DNA of 64,000 nt from Christensenellaceae bacterium (GCA_031261085.1 JAISKB010000023.1:60343-124342); one strand, 5' to 3'. Shown: positions 6,382 through 14,613, numbered from the stretch's first letter. The notes: generated by a model not told the origin, from the sequence alone. Translations and numbers: made by a program.

Positions 6382-8694
6382 ATGATAACCAACCAACAGA
6401 TGGAAACCGATATTCTCGAAAAGCTGCGCAGCGAAGGGCAGCCCATGGCAGCCGAAACGCTGCTCGAACAAACCGAAGAGCCAGATGCCGCAGCAGCCGC
6501 GCTGGAGCGACTGCTCAATAGCGGGCGGCTGCTGCTCACCCGCAAGCGCAAGCTGGCCCTGCCCGAGCAGACCGGGCTGGTATATGGCCGGGTGCAAGGC
6601 AGCGCGCGCGGGTTTGGCTTTTTTATCCCCGCCGATGGCAGCAAGGATATGTTCCTGCCCGCCGATGGCATGCACGGCGCCATGCATGGCGACCAGGTAT
6701 GGGCGCGCCAAACCGATCAACTGAGCCACGGCGGCAACGCAGAGGCCGAAATCGTGCTGATTGCGCAGCGCGCACACAAAAAAATCGTAGGCACATTCGA
6801 AAACGATGAGGGCGCGGATGGCGGCTATGTGGTGCCGGATGATACCAAGCTGTCCTCCGACATGCTGGTGCGCACCGCGGGCCTATGCGCCGCAAAGCCG
6901 GGCGATAAGGTCGTGGCCGAAATACTGCAATATCCCGATGGACGCAGGCCGCTCACCGGCCGCATCGTGGAGGTGCTGGGCGGCAAGCAGGATGCCGGGG
7001 CGGATATGCTCTCCATCATCCGCCGGCTGGACTTGCCCGATGCGTTCTCCAAGCCCGCCTCGCGCCAGGCCAAAAACCTCAACAGGCCGGTGGAGCCAGA
7101 ATCCATCGCCCGCCGGGAAGACCTTCGCAGCCTGCTCTGCATCACGATCGACGGTTCCGACGCCAAGGATTTGGATGACGCGGTATCGCTTGTGCCGCTC
7201 AAGAGCGGATACCTTTTGGGCGTGCACATTGCGGATGTGAGCCACTATGTATCCGAAAACAGCCCGCTCGACGGCGAAGCGTATAAGCGCGGCACCAGCG
7301 TCTACTTCCCCGACAGGGTGCTGCCCATGCTCCCGCCGGACATCAGCAACGGCGTATGCTCCCTCAATCAGGGGCAGGATAAGCTGACGCTCAGCTGCAT
7401 TATGGAGCTGGACGCCGTCGGCAAGGTCCTTAGCCACCGCATTGCCGAAACGGTGATATGCACGCGGCACCGCATGACATATGAGGATGTAAACGCCATA
7501 TTTGCGGGGAACGCGCAGCTGCGGGCAAAATATGCCGATATAACCCCCATGCTCGATCAGATGCAGGGCCTTATGGAGCTGCTGCGCGAAAAGCGTGCCA
7601 AGCGGGGCAGCATCGACTTTGACCTGGCCGAAGCGAAAATCGAGCTGGACGCCAAGGGCCGCACCACGGATGTACACATATACGAGCGGGGCATTTCCAA
7701 CCGCATGATCGAAGAATTTATGCTGTTGGCCAACGAAACCGTTGCGGCGCATGCGCAGGCGATGGGGCTCCCCTTCCTCTACCGGGTACACGAAACGCCG
7801 GATGAGAAAAAGCTGCAGGAGCTCAACACGTTTCTCAACACGCTGGGCTATGGCATCAAAAACCTGAGCAACATCAAGCCCGCCACGCTGCAAAAGGTAT
7901 TGCTCCGCAGCAAGGGCACCAAGGAAGAATCCGTCGTTAGCCGGGTTACGCTGCGCTCGCTCAAAAAAGCGCGTTATTGCCCGGAAAATATCGGGCATTT
8001 CGGCCTGGCCGCGCAAAACTACTGCCACTTCACCTCCCCCATCCGCCGGTACCCCGATTTGGTGGTGCACCGGCTGCTCAAGGAGATGCTGCATGGCGAG
8101 CTGAGCGCAACGCGCGCGCAGACGTGGCGCAACCGCCTGGAAGAAACCGCGCTGCACTGTTCCGCCCGCGAGGTTTCGGCGGTAGAGGCGGAACGCGCGG
8201 CGGATGACTTGAAAAAATGCGAATACATGAAAGGCCGTATCGGTTCGGTGGAGACGGGCGTCATCTCGGGGGTGACACAATACGGTTTTTTTGTACAACT
8301 GCCCAATACGGTAGAGGGGATGGTGCGTATCGCTTCCATTGAAGATGATTACTACACCTGTGACGAAAAGAACTACCGTATGGTGGGCAGGGCCAGCGGG
8401 CGGGTTTTCCGCCTGGGCGATATGGTGCGTATAAAGGTGGTTTCCGCCGATTTGGAAACGGGCAACGTGGGCTTTATGCTGGAAACCGGCGCGGGCGCGA
8501 AAAACGCGCGCCCCGCGCAAACACCCAAGTCCAAAGCCCCGCGCACACCCCGGCCAAAGCCCGCGGCGCAGGCGCAAACCCCCAAGCCCGCGGCGCAGGC
8601 GCCCGGCGCGCCGGCCGTGCCCCAAGCCGGTGAACAAAAAGCAAAACCGCGGCGAAATAACCGGCGAAAGGTTGCGCGCGCCCAAGCAAAATGA
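6382..8694 (+). CDS. rnr: Ribonuclease R
   Basis: A 770-residue protein. The order is an N-terminal winged helix (TDILEKLRSEGQPMAAETLL), cold-shock domains (GRVQGSARGFGFFIPADG), the RNB catalytic domain with ITIDGSDAKDLDDAVSL carrying the metal-binding aspartates, an S1 domain (TGVISGVTQYGFFVQLPNTV) and a basic Pro/Ala/Lys-rich tail. RNase R is a processive 3'-5' exoribonuclease that degrades structured RNA and works with SmpB and tmRNA to remove stalled messages. The ATG at 6382 is chosen because a TTG at 6346 overlaps the Shine-Dalgarno-like GGAGG; the AAGGAAG site at 6361 is rather far from it, and 6400 is an alternative. The next gene, smpB, follows after 29 bp. Confidence 0.95.
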   Translation: MITNQQMETDILEKLRSEGQPMAAETLLEQTEEPDAAAAALERLLNSGRLLLTRKRKLALPEQTGLVYGRVQGSARGFGFFIPADGSKDMFLPADGMHGAMHGDQVWARQTDQLSHGGNAEAEIVLIAQRAHKKIVGTFENDEGADGGYVVPDDTKLSSDMLVRTAGLCAAKPGDKVVAEILQYPDGRRPLTGRIVEVLGGKQDAGADMLSIIRRLDLPDAFSKPASRQAKNLNRPVEPESIARREDLRSLLCITIDGSDAKDLDDAVSLVPLKSGYLLGVHIADVSHYVSENSPLDGEAYKRGTSVYFPDRVLPMLPPDISNGVCSLNQGQDKLTLSCIMELDAVGKVLSHRIAETVICTRHRMTYEDVNAIFAGNAQLRAKYADITPMLDQMQGLMELLREKRAKRGSIDFDLAEAKIELDAKGRTTDVHIYERGISNRMIEEFMLLANETVAAHAQAMGLPFLYRVHETPDEKKLQELNTFLNTLGYGIKNLSNIKPATLQKVLLRSKGTKEESVVSRVTLRSLKKARYCPENIGHFGLAAQNYCHFTSPIRRYPDLVVHRLLKEMLHGELSATRAQTWRNRLEETALHCSAREVSAVEAERAADDLKKCEYMKGRIGSVETGVISGVTQYGFFVQLPNTVEGMVRIASIEDDYYTCDEKNYRMVGRASGRVFRLGDMVRIKVVSADLETGNVGFMLETGAGAKNARPAQTPKSKAPRTPRPKPAAQAQTPKPAAQAPGAPAVPQAGEQKAKPRRNNRRKVARAQAK

Positions 8695-8723
8695 TAGTAT
8701 ACTGGTAAAGGAGGTTGCAAGCT

Positions 8724-9188
8724 ATGCCAGCAAAAAAGGGCGTTAAGCCGGTTGCGCAAAACCGCAAGGCCCGGCATGAGTATTTCATCGAAGATACCTA
8801 TGAATGCGGGCTGGAATTGGTGGGCACCGAGGTGAAGAGCATCCGCGCGGGCAAGGCAAACCTTAAGGATTGCTATGTGCAGGTGCGGGGCGGCCAGGCA
8901 TATGTGATTGGGCTGCATATAAGCCCCTACGAGCAGGGCAACATCTTCAACCGGGATCCTTTCCGCCAGCGACGGCTGCTGCTGCACAAGCAGGAGATAC
9001 GCAAGCTGCAGTCGCTATCCCAAGCGGATGGCTATAGCCTGATACCCTTGCAGCTATACCTAAAAGACGGGCTGGTCAAAATGGAGCTGGCCGTGGCCAA
9101 GGGCAAAAAGCTTTATGATAAGCGGCATGACCTGGCCGAGCGTGATATAAAGCGCGACATGGAGCGGCACCTGAAAAACGTGGATTGA
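8724..9188 (+). CDS. smpB: SsrA-binding protein SmpB
   Basis: A 154-residue protein with [20 protein letters not shown], the [19 protein letters not shown] motif and the basic tail [16 protein letters not shown], all standard SmpB features. SmpB binds the tRNA-like domain of tmRNA and brings it to stalled ribosomes; the basic tail reads the empty mRNA channel. The AAAGGAGGT site at 8708-8715 fits the ATG at 8724, while a TTG at 8715 overlaps that site. The tmRNA gene starts 21 bp after the stop codon, so both components of trans-translation are together. Confidence 0.97.
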   Translation: MPAKKGVKPVAQNRKARHEYFIEDTYECGLELVGTEVKSIRAGKANLKDCYVQVRGGQAYVIGLHISPYEQGNIFNRDPFRQRRLLLHKQEIRKLQSLSQADGYSLIPLQLYLKDGLVKMELAVAKGKKLYDKRHDLAERDIKRDMERHLKNVD

Positions 9189-9209
9189 CATCCCAGCCGC
9201 AATTTTTAT

Positions 9210-9560
9210 GGGGGCGTACATGGTTTCGACGGGGATCATGGAAGCCGGATAAGCGAGCCGAAGGCCCCGGGCTTCGTTAAAAACGGGAACCTTAAATTTA
9301 ACAGGCAAATCGAATTTTGCTCTCGCTGCCTAATTAGGCAGCCGTTCGCCCGATAGTTCCCACGCTGTCGGATACGGGCGTCATCAATGTGGGGAACCAG
9401 CCTGCCTAAGCTTTGCCGCAGGTGGGATCAATGAAGCTACCAAACTCCTTACCCTGTTGATGGGGGATTGAGAGAGGGAATTTTAAAGCATCAACTACGC
9501 TCGAAGAAAGTCCCGCTGACAGGTTTTCGGACAGGGGTTCAACTCCCCTCGCCTCCACCA
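9210..9560 (+). ncRNA. ssrA: Transfer-messenger RNA (tmRNA)
   Basis: The 5' end GGGGGCGTACATGGTTTCGAC and the 3' end GGTTCAACTCCCCTCGCCTC plus ACCA are the tRNA-like halves; GGGGGCG pairs with CGCCTCC over seven positions with one G-U. The tag reading frame is best read at 9304-9333 as GKSNFALAA followed by TAA, which agrees with Firmicute tags that start GK and end ALAA. The tag allows proteolysis of products from stalled ribosomes. The gene is 351 nt long and intact, but accessory DNA begins directly after its CCA end. Confidence 0.97.
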
Positions 9561-9576
9561 AAATAGACAAACCTGT
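9558..9576. repeat. 19-bp direct repeat at the tmRNA 3' end, left copy (attachment-like)
   Basis: CCAAAATAGACAAACCTGT begins with the CCA end of tmRNA and recurs perfectly at 13280-13298. The two copies bracket the recombinase-like, KilA-N and 649-residue genes, as expected of left and right attachment sites of an integrated element. Confidence 0.65.
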
Positions 9577-9613
9577 TTTTCAAAAGTAAGAATGAGCAGG
9601 TTTGTCTTTTTTA
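9565..9613 (+). terminator. tmRNA terminator
   Basis: AGACAAACCTG (9565-9575) pairs perfectly with CAGGTTTGTCT (9597-9607), followed by TTTTTT. Its left arm is part of the 19-bp direct repeat, so the recombination point lies in the terminator. Confidence 0.85.
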
Positions 9614-9685
9614 TGCCGAAAAACCACCGTTTCGAAGTAAAAGCCAAAGGAAAAATGTAAAATCAGCATTCTATCTCTCAAAGTC

Positions 9686-9723
9686 AGCCATACAAACACA
9701 GAAATATGTGTGTTTGTATGGCT
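9686..9723. repeat. 15-bp perfect inverted repeat
   Basis: AGCCATACAAACACA (9686-9700) and TGTGTTTGTATGGCT (9709-9723) form a perfect stem with an 8-nt loop. There is no T tract on either side, so it may be a recombinase-binding or regulatory structure rather than a terminator. Confidence 0.6.
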
Positions 9724-9744
9724 GCTCTCATTTATAAACATAAT

Positions 9745-9762
9745 AATGATAATATTATCATT
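9745..9762. promoter_or_regulatory. 18-bp perfect palindrome upstream of the recombinase-like gene
   Basis: AATGATAATATTATCATT reads the same on both strands and ends 20 bp before the start codon at 9783. It could be an operator; no regulator is assigned. Confidence 0.4.
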
Positions 9763-9782
9763 CATCAGAAAGGAAGCGCAAC

Positions 9783-10412
9783 ATGAAAATCCCATATGGT
9801 TATATTCAATCAACAACAGGAGAAATCAACATTAACCAGAAGCAATCAAGTGTGGTCAAATCAATATATGACCTTTACCTGCAAAGTAAGAGCTTGGGCG
9901 GAATCGTGGACACGCTCCAAGAGAAAAATATTCCATCCCCAACAGGCAACCCGCGATGGACAAGAGCCGCCATTGATAAAATTCTCAGTAATGGACGATA
10001 TGTTTCCAGCATCATTTCAGAAAATCAGTTTTGGAAGGCGCAGATCGAAAGAGAACGCAGAACGAATATAGACGACAACGGCAGAAAGACCGCCCGGTAC
10101 AATTCGCAGAATGTACTGAGCGGTCTTTTAGTTTGCGGCGAGTGTGGCTGCACTTATCGGCGCATTACCCGTCCGTCCGGCGAAGTGGTTTGGCGTTGTG
10201 CCGATAAGGTTGAAAGTGGGAAGCAAGCTAAGTGCTCCAATACGATGACCGTATCCGATGAAGAAATCAAGAGAATGGTCTGTGGGCAGTTGGGTGTAGA
10301 AGACTTCGACGAAGAAGCTGTCAGAGATGAAATTGGGACGATTGTCGTCGGCGAAGGAGGGATTACGGTTCAAATGAAAACTCCACAATCGCCGGGGTTA
10401 ATGGTTTTGTAA
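9783..10412 (+). CDS. Serine-recombinase-like protein lacking the catalytic domain
   Basis: A 209-residue protein that starts at MKIPYGYIQSTTGEININQK. That is where the recombinase (DNA-binding) domain begins in large serine recombinases. A zinc beta-ribbon follows (GLLVCGECGCTYRRI ... WRCADKVE ... KCSNT, four Cys). The N-terminal resolvase domain with its catalytic serine is absent, and the C-terminal coiled coil is short. An AAAGGAAG site precedes the ATG, and the frame is clean, so this may be a stable short gene rather than debris. It could be an accessory DNA-binding protein or a remnant. It lies 222 bp after the tmRNA CCA end. Confidence 0.7.
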   Translation: MKIPYGYIQSTTGEININQKQSSVVKSIYDLYLQSKSLGGIVDTLQEKNIPSPTGNPRWTRAAIDKILSNGRYVSSIISENQFWKAQIERERRTNIDDNGRKTARYNSQNVLSGLLVCGECGCTYRRITRPSGEVVWRCADKVESGKQAKCSNTMTVSDEEIKRMVCGQLGVEDFDEEAVRDEIGTIVVGEGGITVQMKTPQSPGLMVL

Positions 10413-10418
10413 AAACAA

Positions 10419-10447
10419 TTGTAACCTGTCTATTTTTGTGTTATAAT
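10419..10447 (+). promoter_or_regulatory. Promoter of the KilA-N gene
   Basis: TTGTAA at 10419-10424 and TATAAT at 10442-10447 are spaced by 17 bp, 28 bp ahead of the KilA-N start codon. Confidence 0.7.
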
Positions 10448-10475
10448 GTAAAAAATCATTTTCGGAGGGTAATGC

Positions 10476-11081
10476 ATGAAATACGAAAAAGCCGATCTTT
10501 ATTGGGCATATGCAATATCCCACGAAAAAGTTGCAAAGCGATTGGTCGAAAAAGGAATCGCTTCACAGGATGATGTTAACGAAACGCTGGAATATCTGTA
10601 CGATAACCTTCACATGAAGGACATTCAAAAGTTAAAGGCTTCACCCGCCTGTCAAGAGATCATATCCACTTACTTGAAAAGGGGCTTTCCACAGAACAAA
10701 TATATATCGCTTACGGATATCGCCCGTGAGATAAATAAGGAATCCCCGAGTTATGTGATACAGGGCTGGCTCCGTAGCAGGAACACATTAGAATTTTTGC
10801 GGATATGGGAATCCAAGAATAATCCTGAGTTTGAGGAAGCGGAATGTAATGCTTTACTGGAAGCTATGAAGGCGCCTTCATTTACGGTGACGCCAAAGCA
10901 ATGGATTATAAGGACTAAGGCGATAGGGTTGGTATCCAACAGAGGGAAAAATGGTGGCACGTTTGCCCACCCAGATATTGCCTGCGATTTTCATATGTGG
11001 GTCAAGCCGGAGTTGAGATTGGCATTGGTTGAGTGGGTTAGGGAAAGCAATAATGGCGAGATTGTTTCAAAAGACTGTTGA
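10476..11081 (+). CDS. KilA-N domain protein
   Basis: A 201-residue protein. The C-terminal two thirds match the KilA-N fold: YISLTDIAREINKESPSYVI, WLRSRNTLEFLRIWE, and the end GGTFAHPDIACDFHMWV followed by PELRLALVEW. KilA-N domains bind DNA and occur in phage antirepressors and other mobile-element proteins. The N-terminal 75 residues are helical and not recognised. GGAGGG lies 7 bp before the ATG, and a good promoter precedes it. It is probably the regulatory gene of the island; the next gene starts 75 bp downstream on the same strand. Confidence 0.75.
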   Translation: MKYEKADLYWAYAISHEKVAKRLVEKGIASQDDVNETLEYLYDNLHMKDIQKLKASPACQEIISTYLKRGFPQNKYISLTDIAREINKESPSYVIQGWLRSRNTLEFLRIWESKNNPEFEEAECNALLEAMKAPSFTVTPKQWIIRTKAIGLVSNRGKNGGTFAHPDIACDFHMWVKPELRLALVEWVRESNNGEIVSKDC

Positions 11082-11156
11082 ATGGGGTCGCAAATTAAAA
11101 CTTGTGAGATATTTTGCCGCCGTTCGTGATGAGTGTAAAACTGGAGGTGGGAAGGA

Positions 11157-13106
11157 ATGGTTAGAGACCGTGTAAAGTATTTTGAAGCAAATGACATGTT
11201 ATATGGGCATAATCTTAACAAAATCGAAACCATAGTAATTCCTGACATCACTGGAATAGACATCAATGATGCGATAGAATTCTATGAAATCAATAGGTAT
11301 TTTGACAAGGACGCTCGTTCAAACACATGGTCTGACGAAGAATTTAAAGCATACAATGAGAAAAGCCGAGAACTATACGAACTCACCCTACGTTTCTTTA
11401 ATGCTATTGATAACACCACAGTTATTCAATATTACACTGCTGTAGAACACTCATTCCATACGGAATTTTGGGTGCTGTTTAGCTTCTGCAAATTGTTTAA
11501 CAAGATTTCAGATGATACCTTTGAACAATTGATTCATACAGACGGCATTGCACAATTTGATTTGTTTCGATACAAAAATATAGTGAACCGCTATGGCACA
11601 GTTTTGCGTGGCTATATTATTGAATATGATAATTCGATTCAAATCCTAATGCACGTATATGAGCAGGCCTATAAGCAGGGGAAAAAACTTTTCTTGCCTA
11701 CCAAGCTGACAGGTGTTGATATATGCTCTTGTTTGGAGAACTATATTGATGGTGATTCTCCAAATGCCAATATACTTAAAAGTATTGAGCAAATGCGCGC
11801 CTCGGAACGATTCCCAATTAGCGACGAGCTCCGGCTAAAGGCTAAACGTCGATACGCAAAGGAGCTACAAAAACTATCAATTACTGGTGTTTCTATTGAG
11901 TATGGAATCCAACTTGCATTTTTACCGGATCAACATGAAGAAAAAACTGTAGAACATATTGGTAAAGAATTCAAAATTTCTTATAGCATACGTTGGCTTC
12001 TTGACTCATTGGACTATCCAAGTATATTGAATAATTTCATTTATATTTTTGATTTTGTTGATGTTCCACAAATGCGCTCTCTTCACATAAGTAAAGAATC
12101 TGATTTTGGAGTATTTGAGCGAACAATGCGTTCGGGATCATCACGTATCTATCCGTGCAGTTTCGGCTTTGGTTTCATAACCAGATTAGCTACGATGCAA
12201 ATGAATGCATACTATAATTTCCTTAAAGAACAAAAGGTGCGGCTTGAAGATGTTTTGAAATGGTTTTTTACTGAATACCTTCAGTCGGAATATAACTGCC
12301 CAGAGATTAGAGTGTCTTTTCCGAGTGAGGGTTCCACCTATGCAGAAAAGTGTTCTGCAATCATTACGACTTTTGAGTCAATCCTAAAGCAATATTCTTT
12401 ATATGTAAATAACGGGGAGATTGACTTTGAGCTTATTGGAATGTCTACTACTCCAATTTTATTTGATAGGGTGCCCAGCTTAGTTAGCAAAAAGTATATT
12501 TACGGTGGCAACAAAAATTATGCAAAGTTGACCTTTTTGCTCTTTTCAGACCAGTGTATGAACTCCTTTGTACCCCGCATTCATGAGCAAAAGAAAGAGT
12601 ATGAAAGTTTTCTTGATTTGATTCTTAATGAGCAAGTCAACTTATCAGATTACGATAAACGCGAGCATCCAGCATTTGAGTATTTAGCTGATTATGATTT
12701 GATAGAGATTGCGCCTGACGGATTAATCTCAGTAAACAACAAAGAAAAAGTTGAGGTGCTTAGAGATCTATATAAAAACGAAGTTGTTAGCAGATGGCAT
12801 TATCCTGTTGCAGCACTTTCGGAAATCCAAGATTTGGTAGACAAAGGAGTTCTTATCGAAAAAAGCAGCTTGCTGTCTACTCCGGAGACGAACTACTTAA
12901 ACTATCTGTTAAACCGTTCGGAATATGACAATGGATTGGAGATTCGGAACAAGTATATTCACGGCATACAACAAGTCAACACGAACGAAAAAGAGCATAT
13001 GCAGAATTACTTGATTCTTTTAAAAATATTTGTTCTTTTGGCGATAAAAGTCAATGATGATTTTGGGCTGAGCGAAATCATCGCGAAAAGAGAGGATAAT
13101 AATTAG
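11157..13106 (+). CDS. Large AT-rich protein with C-terminal RNxxxH (HEPN-type) motif
   Basis: A 649-residue protein of unknown family, with a strong GGAGGTGGGAAGG region before the ATG. Base composition is far more AT-rich than in the flanking host genes. It has no signal peptide and no membrane segment. Near the C-terminus, EIRNKYIHGIQ (Arg597 to His602) gives the RNxxxH motif of HEPN ribonucleases and lies between predicted helices, where HEPN domains carry it. HEPN proteins are often RNases of defence or toxin systems. That role is inference from one motif plus location in an island that also carries a second RNxxxH protein. No catalytic motif of another class was seen in the first 590 residues. 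Confidence 0.6.
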   Translation: MVRDRVKYFEANDMLYGHNLNKIETIVIPDITGIDINDAIEFYEINRYFDKDARSNTWSDEEFKAYNEKSRELYELTLRFFNAIDNTTVIQYYTAVEHSFHTEFWVLFSFCKLFNKISDDTFEQLIHTDGIAQFDLFRYKNIVNRYGTVLRGYIIEYDNSIQILMHVYEQAYKQGKKLFLPTKLTGVDICSCLENYIDGDSPNANILKSIEQMRASERFPISDELRLKAKRRYAKELQKLSITGVSIEYGIQLAFLPDQHEEKTVEHIGKEFKISYSIRWLLDSLDYPSILNNFIYIFDFVDVPQMRSLHISKESDFGVFERTMRSGSSRIYPCSFGFGFITRLATMQMNAYYNFLKEQKVRLEDVLKWFFTEYLQSEYNCPEIRVSFPSEGSTYAEKCSAIITTFESILKQYSLYVNNGEIDFELIGMSTTPILFDRVPSLVSKKYIYGGNKNYAKLTFLLFSDQCMNSFVPRIHEQKKEYESFLDLILNEQVNLSDYDKREHPAFEYLADYDLIEIAPDGLISVNNKEKVEVLRDLYKNEVVSRWHYPVAALSEIQDLVDKGVLIEKSSLLSTPETNYLNYLLNRSEYDNGLEIRNKYIHGIQQVNTNEKEHMQNYLILLKIFVLLAIKVNDDFGLSEIIAKREDNN

Positions 13107-13250
13107 AGTTAGTTTAGAAAGTGCTTCCATACCGAAAATCATTGCTGAGAAATTGGACAGTTATATTAAGCCTGTATGTACTTGGATGGAGTTGATATTG
13201 TACATGCCATGAGCTCGAATATCCAATTGTTTATACGACGAAAGCGTTTT
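13107..13250 (+). other. Short non-genic segment with a possible gene remnant
   Basis: Between the 649-residue gene and the unit end there is no complete gene. A frame of about 37 codons (13107-13212) reads RVSLESASIPKIIAEKLDS and then stops, without a start codon or ribosome site. It may be the remains of a small gene, but this cannot be shown. Confidence 0.3.
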
Positions 13251-13267
13251 AGATGCGACATCTTTTT
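13251..13267 (+). terminator. Short terminator hairpin at the unit 1 end
   Basis: AGATG-CGA-CATCT followed by TTTTT. The stem is only 5 bp. Its ending CATCTTTTT is shared with the other two unit ends. Confidence 0.45.
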
Positions 13268-13286
13268 AGGAGTACCCTGCCAAAAT
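13264..13286 (+). repeat. Unit-end motif, copy 1
   Basis: TTTTAGGAGTACCCTGCCAA then AAT. The core AGTACCCTGCC-AAAAT recurs with small changes at 14509 and 14702, each time directly after a hairpin ending CATCTTTTT. Confidence 0.7.
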
Positions 13287-13298
13287 AGACAAACCTGT
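13280..13298. repeat. 19-bp direct repeat, right copy
   Basis: CCAAAATAGACAAACCTGT, identical to 9558-9576. It overlaps unit-end motif copy 1 and the next terminator, the same arrangement as at the tmRNA end. Confidence 0.65.
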
Positions 13299-13327
13299 CG
13301 AATTTGCTTATTCGGCAGGTTTTTGCT
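13291..13327 (+). terminator. Terminator at the junction of units 1 and 2
   Basis: AAACCTGTCGAAT pairs with ATTCGGCAGGTTT (one mismatch), followed by TT. The left arm lies in the 19-bp direct repeat, mirroring the tmRNA terminator. Confidence 0.65.
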
Positions 13328-13367
13328 ATAGTTATCATACATAAAAAGTGGCGTGGGAGGTTGACCT

Positions 13368-14348
13368 ATGAGTAAATGGAAATTGTATTGGGTAGCTTCA
13401 GATGGCTTAGAGGATTGCTTTGTAGTAGCTAAAAATTCAAAAAGTGCTGCAAAAATTGAAAAAGATATGAATGGATTCGATAGTGACGAGCTGTCTGTAA
13501 CTCGTATTATGGATATTCCTGATCAATATGAAGATATAGCCAATGAAAAATTTCGTGAGTGGTCTAAAAAACATCATTGTAATCAACATCTGGATCAAGA
13601 GACATTAGTCGCATGGCCTTATTATGCAGGAGACTGGTTACTGGAAGCGTTAGGCGTCCGATATCGTATAATTAAAGAAAAGAAAGAGATTTTGATTAAC
13701 GATACCGTTATAACAGACGAATCTATTTATCCAATAGGGATTAAAGCGATGAAGCAGATCGCTGAACTTACTGGGGAAAAATTTCCGTATTCAGAAAATG
13801 TCAGTTATGAGGGAATGCGGGCAGTAATAGATCAAATGCTGGGAATATGTATTACGACGATTCATAAAATTGAAAATTTATTAACAAACTCTTTTGTTTT
13901 CGCTGTAGGTAACAAAAAGTATGCTGATTACACAATCAGCAGTGCAACCGAATTATGGAAAGAAAAATTCACTTTCGGCAGATTAATTAATTTAATTAAA
14001 GAACGGTATATAATTGATGAAACTATAGACAACGCATTACAACTGTTTTTGATCCAAAGAAATAAGATAGCGCATGGTTTGACAAAAGATGATAGATTTG
14101 ATATTGATACTATATGGGGCCAAAAAGAAATCATTGGCTACATTGCTTTGTTTTTAAGGAATGCTTGGGTGTTGGAGGAAGTAGTTGAATCTGCGTATAT
14201 TGTTACCATAGGAGTTGGTTTCAGTATCATGAAAAAAGAAGAAGTTACTGATTCTGATTTAATTAAATCTATCGAACAATATGAAAACGATCCATATGTA
14301 CGAGAAAAAGTAGCGTTATTTTCTGAAGTATTCAAGGTGAAAGATTAA
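13368..14348 (+). CDS. AT-rich accessory protein with RNxxxH (HEPN-type) motif
   Basis: A 326-residue protein preceded by GGGAGGT. The N-terminal 60 residues (KWKLYWVASDGLEDCFVVAK) look like a small alpha/beta module. The C-terminal part has helices around QRNKIAHGLT, Arg231 to His236, again the RNxxxH motif of HEPN domains. It shares no other evident similarity with the 649-residue protein, so the two are independent acquisitions. It has strong AT bias, no signal peptide and no membrane segments. It sits alone in its own repeat-bounded unit. An RNase/toxin or anti-phage role is a reasonable guess; no family name can be given from sight. Confidence 0.6.
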   Translation: MSKWKLYWVASDGLEDCFVVAKNSKSAAKIEKDMNGFDSDELSVTRIMDIPDQYEDIANEKFREWSKKHHCNQHLDQETLVAWPYYAGDWLLEALGVRYRIIKEKKEILINDTVITDESIYPIGIKAMKQIAELTGEKFPYSENVSYEGMRAVIDQMLGICITTIHKIENLLTNSFVFAVGNKKYADYTISSATELWKEKFTFGRLINLIKERYIIDETIDNALQLFLIQRNKIAHGLTKDDRFDIDTIWGQKEIIGYIALFLRNAWVLEEVVESAYIVTIGVGFSIMKKEEVTDSDLIKSIEQYENDPYVREKVALFSEVFKVKD

Positions 14349-14390
14349 CCGCAATATATAGTAACCATAAGATATGAGGTATTGCACTTA

Positions 14391-14476
14391 AACCATTGAA
14401 CTGCCGCATACCGAATGGTACGTACGGTGGTGTGAGCGGTCGGCTACTCAACTAATGGGTAGCTTCCTGCTCGATT
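14391..14476 (+). mobile_element. Group II intron 3' end remnant (domains V and VI)
   Basis: ACTGCCGCATACCGAATGGT followed by ACGTACGGTGGT folds into a domain V-like hairpin: a lower helix ACTGCCG/TACGGTGGT, a 2-nt CG bulge and an upper helix closed by a GAA-type loop. A domain VI-like hairpin GGCTAC/GTAGCT follows, then TGCTCGATT, as at the 3' ends of bacterial group II introns. No reverse transcriptase gene or 5' intron part is present, so it is a remnant. The assignment is from remembered consensus. Confidence 0.5.
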
Positions 14477-14483
14477 TTAAGAT

Positions 14484-14513
14484 AGATGCCCGCGACCATA
14501 ATGGCATCTTTTT
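14484..14513 (+). terminator. Terminator at the unit 2 end
   Basis: AGATGCC (14484-14490) pairs with GGCATCT (14503-14509), followed by TTTT. Confidence 0.65.
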
Positions 14514-14532
14514 CGGAGTACCCCACCAAAAT
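14509..14532 (+). repeat. Unit-end motif, copy 2
   Basis: TTTTTCGGAGTACCCCACCA then AAAT. It is closest to the tmRNA end sequence CTCCACCAAAAT, as if the integration site had been rebuilt here. Confidence 0.7.
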
Positions 14533-14613
14533 GTGCCGTTGCGACGGCAATGAATAATTAATAATGAATAGTGAATAATTTAGAATCAGTCGCCTCCACA
14601 GAGGCAACGGCAC
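14533..14613. mobile_element. MITE-like nested inverted repeat
   Basis: GTGCCGTTGC (14533-14542) and GCAACGGCAC (14604-14613) are perfect inverted arms. Inside and just outside lie repeated AATGAATAATTAATAATGAA-type blocks, and ATTATTCATTATTCAT at 14620-14636 is partly complementary to them. No gene is inside. This resembles a non-autonomous miniature element, and its right arm followed by TTTTT could also terminate transcription. Confidence 0.5.

Noticed and set aside
6883..8685. Minus-strand open frame of 600 codons opposite rnr
   Set aside because: RNase R on the plus strand has all domains and motifs; the antisense frame has no recognisable domain and is a GC-bias shadow.
9783..10412. 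Frameshifted full-length serine recombinase
   Set aside because: The upstream 222 bp in all frames show no resolvase catalytic motif, so there is no disrupted 5' part to join.
13280..13298. A tRNA gene or tRNA fragment at the right end of unit 1
   Set aside because: The CCA and upstream bases look tRNA-like, but no cloverleaf can be formed; the similarity is explained by the repeated tmRNA end.
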